DNA of 64,000 nt from Rothia mucilaginosa. Lineage in GTDB: Bacteria > Actinomycetota > Actinomycetes > Actinomycetales > Micrococcaceae. Each line of letters begins with the position of its first letter. The first letter of the stretch is position 1. The stretch spans positions 1-64,000 of the forward strand of contig NZ_CABFLY010000008.1 of NCBI RefSeq assembly GCF_901875305.1. The letters run 5' to 3'. The notes beneath the pieces are model-generated. The model saw only the letters and a program-made list of their open reading frames with translations, searched no databases and was not told the DNA's origin. This document shows positions 58,590 to 64,000 of this stretch, piece after piece. Position numbers and translations under genes: made by a program.

Positions 58590-59864
58590 ATGTCCAAACC
58601 CCTCATTCGTCTTCTGGGTCAGGGCGTGCGCTACGCGACTAAGCTTCGTGGTGGCGGTTCCGCGTTCCCCGGCCTCGTCATGGAAAAATTGCACCCGCAG
58701 TTCGTAGCCGAAGAGCTTGCGAAGCTGCCCTACGGCGTGGTCGTCGTTTCCGGTACGAACGGTAAAACTACCACCACGAAGATGGCTGTTCAGCTGCTTG
58801 AGGCGCAGGGCCTGAAGGTCTTCACCAACCGCACCGGCTCCAACTTTGTGCGCGGTGTGGCCGCCGCCCTGCTGGGTGAGATGACCCTCACCGGCAAGCT
58901 TGAGGCTGACATTGCTGTGCTGGAACTCGATGAGGCACACGCCGTGCACTTCGTGAAGGCTGTTAAGCCCGACTACGCGCTGTTGCTGAACGTTCTGCGT
59001 GACCAGTTGGACCGTTTCGGTGAGATTGATACGACCCGCCGCATGCTCGCGACCGTGGCCGCCGCAACCACCAACACCGTGGTGCTCAACCGCGAGGACC
59101 CGCGCATCCGCTCCCTCGCTGAGAATGTGCAGCCGGGCGTGAAGGTCAACTACTACGGCCTGGCCGAGTCCCTGCGCTCTTACTTCCCTTCGGACGATGA
59201 GATGCGCGGCGGCACTGTCGCGAAGCAGTCTCTGCCCAATGCCGACGTTACCCTCACCGCCTTCTCCGGCACCTCCGCAACTTTCGATGTGGCGGGGGAG
59301 CAGAAGGTCGGCGAGATCAACCTGTACGGCATCTACAACATCTTCAACGCCGCCGGCGCGATGGCCCTGACCCGCGCGGTCATGGGCGATAAGCTCGACG
59401 AGAGCGCGCTCATCGACGAACTGGCAAAGATTACCCCCGCCTTCGGCCGTGGCGAGACCCTGAATGTGAACGGCCGCCCGTTGCAGCTACTGCTCGTGAA
59501 GAACCCCAGTGGCTTCCGCCTGTCCTTGGCCAGCGCGAATGCTGACGACTACGCCACCATGATTACGATTAATGACCAGTACGCTGACGGTCGTGACGTG
59601 TCCTGGCTGTGGGATGTTGACTTCGACAGCCTGCGCGGCACCGGCGTGCAGATGGTCTCGGGTGTGCGCGCATGGGACATGGCGCTGCGCCTGGAACACG
59701 ACGGCGTGAAGGTCGGCGAGGTCGACGAGAACCTGGCCGATGCGCTCAAGCAGTTCATCGCCTCCAGCGGGGATGCGCCCATGCGCATCTTCTGCACCTA
59801 CACCGCCATGCTGGCCCTGCGTGAAGAGCTGGCAAAGATTACCGACGTTGAGAAGGTCTCATAA
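58590..59864 (+). CDS. murT: Lipid II isoglutaminyl synthase subunit MurT
   Basis: 424 residues from the ATG at 58590. Mur ligase P-loop VVVSGTNGKTTTTKM; DEAHAVHFVKAV and LLNVLRDQLDRFGEIDTT; C-terminal DUF1727 part with DVSWLWDVDFDSL. With GatD it amidates the alpha-carboxyl of D-Glu in lipid II to D-iso-Gln. The four-cysteine zinc ribbon described in S. pneumoniae/S. aureus MurT is absent: the whole protein has a single Cys. Confidence 0.93.
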   Translation: MSKPLIRLLGQGVRYATKLRGGGSAFPGLVMEKLHPQFVAEELAKLPYGVVVVSGTNGKTTTTKMAVQLLEAQGLKVFTNRTGSNFVRGVAAALLGEMTLTGKLEADIAVLELDEAHAVHFVKAVKPDYALLLNVLRDQLDRFGEIDTTRRMLATVAAATTNTVVLNREDPRIRSLAENVQPGVKVNYYGLAESLRSYFPSDDEMRGGTVAKQSLPNADVTLTAFSGTSATFDVAGEQKVGEINLYGIYNIFNAAGAMALTRAVMGDKLDESALIDELAKITPAFGRGETLNVNGRPLQLLLVKNPSGFRLSLASANADDYATMITINDQYADGRDVSWLWDVDFDSLRGTGVQMVSGVRAWDMALRLEHDGVKVGEVDENLADALKQFIASSGDAPMRIFCTYTAMLALREELAKITDVEKVS

Positions 59865-60631
59865 TGACGGCAACCCACACTTTTGAGGGCACCCCGGCGC
59901 CCGGCCCGAACAACGGCAAGACGCTGCGCATCGTGCAGCTCTACCCGCTGGACATGAACATCTACGGCGACTGGGGCAACACCCTGGCGCTGGCTCGTCG
60001 CGCGCAGGCACACGGCTTCGACGTGCAAATTCTGGACCACAACCCCGGTCAGGCCTTCCCCGAGGATGTTGACATCATCCTCGGCGGCGGAGGCCAGGAC
60101 TCCGGCCAGTCCGTGATTCAGGACGACCTGCACGCTATCGGCGGCACCCTGCGCTCGTTGGCCGAAGACGGCGTGCCCATGCTCGTCATCTGCGGCCTGT
60201 ACCAGCTGTTTGGTAGGGAATTCCGCACCCGCGAGGGCGAGGTGCTCAAGGGCATCAACATCTTCGATGCGCACACGGTCGGCGGTGACGAACGCCTGAT
60301 CGGCAACATCGTGGAGGAGTCTGAGGAGTTTGGTACCGTGATTGGTTTTGAGAACCACTCGGGCCTGACCTACCTGGGTTCCGGTTGCACCCCGCTTGCG
60401 ACCGTGACCAAGGGCGCGGGCAATAACGTGACGGATTCCCACGAGGGTGCGCGCGTGCACAATGTCATTGGCACCTACCTGCACGGCTCGCTGTTGCCGA
60501 AGAACCCGAAGATTTCGGATTATCTGATTGAGCAGGCTGCGATTCGTCGTTTTGGTGAGTTCACGCCGAACGCGATTGACGACTCTCTGGTGGAGAAGGC
60601 GCGCGCCTCGGCTGTGTCTCGCCCCCGCTAG
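59864..60631 (+). CDS. gatD: Lipid II isoglutaminyl synthase glutaminase subunit GatD
   Basis: 255 residues, TAATG-coupled to murT. Class I glutaminase of the CobB/CobQ type: catalytic Cys in LVICGLYQLFG and His in TYLHGSLLPKNP. It supplies ammonia to MurT. The N-terminal LYPLDMNIYGDWGNTLAL is typical of GatD. Confidence 0.94.
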   Translation: MTATHTFEGTPAPGPNNGKTLRIVQLYPLDMNIYGDWGNTLALARRAQAHGFDVQILDHNPGQAFPEDVDIILGGGGQDSGQSVIQDDLHAIGGTLRSLAEDGVPMLVICGLYQLFGREFRTREGEVLKGINIFDAHTVGGDERLIGNIVEESEEFGTVIGFENHSGLTYLGSGCTPLATVTKGAGNNVTDSHEGARVHNVIGTYLHGSLLPKNPKISDYLIEQAAIRRFGEFTPNAIDDSLVEKARASAVSRPR

Positions 60632-60778
60632 CGGTTTATTGACGTACTATTCCGGGCGCTGGCGTGCACTCTAGGAGGTGGTGCGCGCCTCCGCTACGGT
60701 ATAGTTGATTGAGTTATAGTACAGTGCGCGGAACGTTTTGCTGTGCCCGCGCAGAGGTTTTGACTAAGGGAGATACGA

Positions 60779-61537
60779 ATGTCGGGTCACTCTAAATGGG
60801 CGACTACTAAGCACAAGAAGGCCGCTATCGACGCTAAGCGCGCGAAGGCTTTCGCAAAGTTCATTAAGGCTATTGAGGTTGCGGCACGTATGGGTGGCGC
60901 CGATATCGCCGGTAACCCCGCTCTTGACCTTGCTGTGTCGAAGGCGAAGAAGAACTCCGTTCCCAACGACAACATTGACCGCGCAATTAAGCGTGGTGCT
61001 GGCCTGACCGGTGAGACCATCGACTACACCGAGATTATGTACGAGGCACGCGGCCCGCAGGGTACCGCTCTGTACATCGAGTGTCTGACCGATAACCGTA
61101 ACCGTGCGGCTTCCGACGTTCGCCTGGCTGTGACCCGTAACGGCGGCAACATGGCTGACCAGGGTTCTGTGGCCTTCCTGTTCGAGCGCAAGGGCGTTGC
61201 TGAGGTGACCAAGACTGACGGTCTGACCGAGGACGACGTTCTGATGGCCGTTCTGGATGCCGGTGCTGAAGAGGTTCTGGACGAGGGCGATATCTTCACC
61301 GTGGTTTCCGCTGCAACCGACCTGCCCGAGATTCGTAAGGCTCTGGACGAGGCTGGCCTGGAGTACAACAACGACGACCCGGTCTTCCGCCCGACCATGC
61401 AGGTCGACCTGGACGCCGAGGGTGCCAAGAAGTTCCTGAAGCTGGCAGACGCCATCGAGGAACTGGACGACGTGCAGAACGTCTACTCGAACGCTAACGT
61501 CTCTGACGAGGTTGTTGCTCAGCTGGAAGCCGAGTAG
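60779..61537 (+). CDS. yebC: YebC/TACO1-family regulator
   Basis: 252 residues, starting [20 protein letters not shown], with three domains as in YebC, e.g. [20 protein letters not shown] and [25 protein letters not shown] lies upstream. Recent work links YebC to relieving ribosome stalling at proline-rich sequences; it was earlier called a transcription regulator. It lies before ruvC, the usual actinobacterial order. Confidence 0.96.
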   Translation: MSGHSKWATTKHKKAAIDAKRAKAFAKFIKAIEVAARMGGADIAGNPALDLAVSKAKKNSVPNDNIDRAIKRGAGLTGETIDYTEIMYEARGPQGTALYIECLTDNRNRAASDVRLAVTRNGGNMADQGSVAFLFERKGVAEVTKTDGLTEDDVLMAVLDAGAEEVLDEGDIFTVVSAATDLPEIRKALDEAGLEYNNDDPVFRPTMQVDLDAEGAKKFLKLADAIEELDDVQNVYSNANVSDEVVAQLEAE

Positions 61538-61573
61538 TCACCGCCTGAGCGCGCCACTTCTGAGCGTGCACTG

Positions 61574-61628
61574 AAGCCACTTCCCGGCCGGTCTACCGCG
61601 TGTGGACCCGGCGGGAGGTGGCTTTTGA
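61574..61628 (+). terminator. Terminator after yebC
   Basis: AAGCCACTTCCCG (61574-61586) with CGGGAGGTGGCTT (61612-61624), one G-U pair, then TTG. It separates yebC from ruvC. Confidence 0.8.
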
Positions 61629-61739
61629 ACGTTATGCCGACCGGTGCCCGACCTAAACGACCGGCCTAACGCTCGGCCGGGGATTCGGCTGGCGGACCCG
61701 CGAACCGTAGACCCCGCGAATTTTGGAAGGAAAGCACAC

Positions 61740-62426
61740 GTGAACGCTGCATCTGCCGCGCGCGATAGCATGCGCGAAAACCATGCGGTCGCCGCCGTGG
61801 ACCGCGTGCCGGGGGCGACCCGCATCATGGGTGTGGACCCCGGCCTCACGCGCTGTGGCTTCTCAATGCTGGACATGACCGCGGACCGTAAGGCGCACTT
61901 CGTGAACGTGGGCGTGGCGGGTACCGATCCGGCCCGCGCGCTGGACCAGCGCATCCTCTGGATTTTCAATGCGGCCTCGCACTGGCTGGACACCTACCGG
62001 CCCGACGCCCTGGCGATTGAGCGCATCTTTGCGCAGGAGCAGGTGAACACGGTGATTGGTACGGCGCACGCCTCGGGTGCGGTGATTTCTGCGGCGGCGA
62101 TGCGCGGCGTGCCGGTGTTCTTCCATACGCCTTCCGAGGTGAAGGCGGCGGTGACCGGTAGCGGTCGCGCGGATAAGGCCTCGGTGGGCCGCATGGTGAC
62201 CCGCATTTTGGGTTTGAATGCCATGCCGAAGCCCGCGGATGCGGCCGATGCGCTCGCCATCGCCATCTGCCACGGCTGGCGTGGCGGTGGTATTGGTTCG
62301 GGTATTAACATGTCGGCACAGACACAGACTCACCAGGGTTCGCGGCCCGCGAAGGCTCGCCGTGCGGGTGCGCTGACTCCCGCGCAGCGCGCCTGGATGG
62401 AGGCGGAGGCTAAGGCCCGTCGCTAG
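61740..62426 (+). CDS. ruvC: Holliday junction resolvase RuvC
   Basis: 228 residues from a GTG at 61740 (GGAAGGAA upstream). Active-site acids: Asp in [11 protein letters not shown], Glu in [10 protein letters not shown], Asp pair in [16 protein letters not shown]. It has a longer N-terminus (~30 residues) and a basic C-terminal extension ([16 protein letters not shown]) compared with E. coli RuvC. Confidence 0.96.
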   Translation: MNAASAARDSMRENHAVAAVDRVPGATRIMGVDPGLTRCGFSMLDMTADRKAHFVNVGVAGTDPARALDQRILWIFNAASHWLDTYRPDALAIERIFAQEQVNTVIGTAHASGAVISAAAMRGVPVFFHTPSEVKAAVTGSGRADKASVGRMVTRILGLNAMPKPADAADALAIAICHGWRGGGIGSGINMSAQTQTHQGSRPAKARRAGALTPAQRAWMEAEAKARR

Positions 62427-62604
62427 GGGCGCCGGATTCGCTAAAGAATTCGAATACCTCTTGATTTCAGAAGAAATATTCTAATATACTGATAGTGTCT
62501 TCCCGTGGCAGACCCGCCGGCCCCGATGCGCGCCGGCGGCACAGCAGGCCGCGGGGGAGTGCAGTATCGTTCGCCCCGGTGCGGGGCGTTGAAAGGTGGA
62601 GAGA

Positions 62605-63225
62605 ATGATTGCATCGCTGACCGGCCGCGTGGCTCAGGTGGGGCTTGACCACGCGGTGATTGACGTTAATGGTTTCGGCATGCTGGTGCACGCTACCGCG
62701 CGCACTCTCTCCAAGCTGCGCACGGGAGAGGAGGCCTCCGTGCTGACCACCATGATTGTGCGCGAGGAGTCCATGACCCTTTACGGCTTCTCCGAGCCGG
62801 CCGAACGCGAGGTCTTTGACATGATGCTCTCGGTCTCGGGCATTGGCCCCCGCATCGCCCTGGCGGTGCTGAGCGTGCACACCGCCGCGGAGGTGGAGCG
62901 GGCCGTGGCCACCGGCGACGACAAGGCCTTCACGAAGGTTCCGGGCATCGGCCCGAAGGGCGCCCGCCGCATCGTGCTGGAGCTTGCCGGCAAGCTGATT
63001 CTCAGCGACGGCCAGACCGATGAACTGCCGCTGAGCCAGGGCATCGTGTGGAAGCCGCAGGTGCTGGATGCGCTGACCTCCCTGGGCTGGAGCGAGAAGG
63101 ACGCCTCTGCTGCCATCGATGCGTATGTGAAGCACAATCCCGCCGCCGAGAGCGAACCGGTGGGTGTGGCTCTGCGCGGCGTGCTCGCCTCCTTGGGCAC
63201 GCAGAACACGGTGGGTCGCCACTAG
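62605..63225 (+). CDS. ruvA: Holliday junction DNA helicase subunit RuvA
   Basis: 206 residues from the ATG at 62605 (GGTGGAGAG upstream; a GTG three codons earlier is possible). OB-fold start MIASLTGRVAQVGLDHAVID; helix-hairpin-helix SGIGPRIALAVLSVH and PGIGPKGARRIVLEL; C-terminal domain III binds RuvB. It holds the junction for RuvB-driven branch migration. Confidence 0.96.
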   Translation: MIASLTGRVAQVGLDHAVIDVNGFGMLVHATARTLSKLRTGEEASVLTTMIVREESMTLYGFSEPAEREVFDMMLSVSGIGPRIALAVLSVHTAAEVERAVATGDDKAFTKVPGIGPKGARRIVLELAGKLILSDGQTDELPLSQGIVWKPQVLDALTSLGWSEKDASAAIDAYVKHNPAAESEPVGVALRGVLASLGTQNTVGRH

Positions 63226-63314
63226 GGCCGCCTGCCGGGCGATCTGACTGACCCCGGCCGATTTTGGCGCGCCCGTTACCTCGCACCTCACTCACTCCAC
63301 GAAAGAAGAATTTT

Positions 63315-64000
63315 ATGACCCAGAACCCCTACGATCCGCAGGCCGCGGCGTCCCCGGTTTCCGGCGGGTATTTTCCCGGTCAGGTGCCCGGCGTCCCGGG
63401 CGCGCCCGCGCAGCGCCTGGTCGCGATGGAAGAAGAACCCGAAGAGAAAATGATTGAGGCGGCCCTGCGCCCCAAGTCCCTGGACGACTTCGTGGGTCAG
63501 CGCCGCGTGCGTCAGCAGCTTTCCCTCGTGCTGGAGGCCTCGAAGATGCGCGGCCGTAGTGCCGATCACGTGCTACTTTCGGGCCCTCCCGGCCTGGGTA
63601 AGACTACCCTCGCGATGATTATTGCGGCTGAGATGGACGCGCCGCTGCGCATCACCTCCGGACCCGCAATTCAGCATTCCGGGGACTTGGCGGCGATTCT
63701 GTCTTCGCTGACCCCCGGCGAGGTGCTGTTCCTCGATGAGATTCACCGCATGAGTCGCCCTGCTGAGGAAATGCTCTACATGGCGATGGAAGATTTCCGT
63801 GTGGACATTGTGGTGGGTAAGGGTGCCGGCGCGACCTCCATTCCGCTGGAGCTTCCGCAGTTTACCCTAGTGGGTGCAACCACTCGTGCGGGTCTGCTGC
63901 CCGGGCCCCTGCGCGACCGCTTCGGCTTTACCGGCCACCTGGAGTTCTACTCGGTCGAGGAGCTGGAGCTGGTGTTGCGCCGTAGCGCCGGCCTGATGGA
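63315..64000 (+). CDS. ruvB: Holliday junction DNA helicase subunit RuvB, cut by right edge
   Basis: 229 residues visible before the window ends. N-terminal extension of ~50 residues, then [18 protein letters not shown], Walker [13 protein letters not shown], Walker [16 protein letters not shown], sensor 1 [11 protein letters not shown] and RDRFGF. RuvB is the AAA+ motor of branch migration. Start at the ATG behind AAAGAAG. Confidence 0.96.
   Translation, partial: MTQNPYDPQAAASPVSGGYFPGQVPGVPGAPAQRLVAMEEEPEEKMIEAALRPKSLDDFVGQRRVRQQLSLVLEASKMRGRSADHVLLSGPPGLGKTTLAMIIAAEMDAPLRITSGPAIQHSGDLAAILSSLTPGEVLFLDEIHRMSRPAEEMLYMAMEDFRVDIVVGKGAGATSIPLELPQFTLVGATTRAGLLPGPLRDRFGFTGHLEFYSVEELELVLRRSAGLM

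Overview
The window is high-GC actinobacterial DNA. Gene content points to Micrococcaceae, most likely Rothia: leaderless genes with TAnnnT -10 boxes, the murT-gatD pair, yebC-ruvC-ruvA-ruvB order, uvrA and thrS. The genus is an inference from memory of gene content and style; no comparison was run. It splits into a prophage (1 to about 22.9 kb), a chromosomal core (about 23-44 kb and 49.7-64 kb), and a mosaic gene-cassette hotspot between thrS and a D-lactate/glycolate dehydrogenase gene (about 44.1-49.7 kb).

Prophage. This is a temperate HK97-type siphovirus, cut by the left edge. The integrase is at the right end (21765-22892), next to a possible attachment region with a tRNA-like remnant. 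The lysogeny module holds a Cro-like gene read leftward, two perfect or near-perfect palindromic operators, three consecutive XRE-type regulators read rightward and an ImmA-type protease. Two of the regulators share a common C-terminal tail. A long leftward early operon follows: DNA-binding proteins, small coiled-coil membrane proteins, several zinc-binding proteins, a replication initiator gene carrying an iteron origin inside its coding sequence, SSB, RusA and others. The late operon then runs HNH nuclease, terminase small and large subunits, portal, protease, capsid, four head-tail joining proteins, major tail protein, the G/GT tail-assembly chaperones with a -1 frameshift site, and the tape measure protein, which is cut by the edge.

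Core, left part. A zinc alcohol dehydrogenase and fhs are followed by an AT-rich gene-poor gap. Then come an MBL-fold hydrolase, uvrA, a GNAT acetyltransferase, a GH1 phospho-beta-glucosidase, a DASS-family carboxylate transporter, a lipoate-ligase-like protein, an FAH-family hydrolase, a large secreted protein, a His-rich ArsR regulator and thrS.

Hotspot. Between thrS and the convergent FAD/Fe-S dehydrogenase lie four copies of one strong hairpin terminator, a second copy of the thrS terminator and a decayed copy of the dehydrogenase 3' end. These punctuate short gene cassettes: an AT-rich HXXEE membrane protein with a 51-residue membrane peptide, a GIY-YIG/DUF4357 protein, an AT-rich HD hydrolase with a nucleoside phosphorylase (Firmicutes-like base composition), and an unrecognised overlapping gene pair. 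The layout suggests recombination between terminator repeats and is the most unusual feature here.

Core, right part. The dehydrogenase, a lipoprotein, a voltage-gated-type potassium channel, a secreted small protein, a HIT protein, a DUF2797 protein, murT-gatD (amidation of peptidoglycan glutamate), yebC and ruvC-ruvA-ruvB (cut by the right edge) follow. Several of these genes appear to be leaderless.
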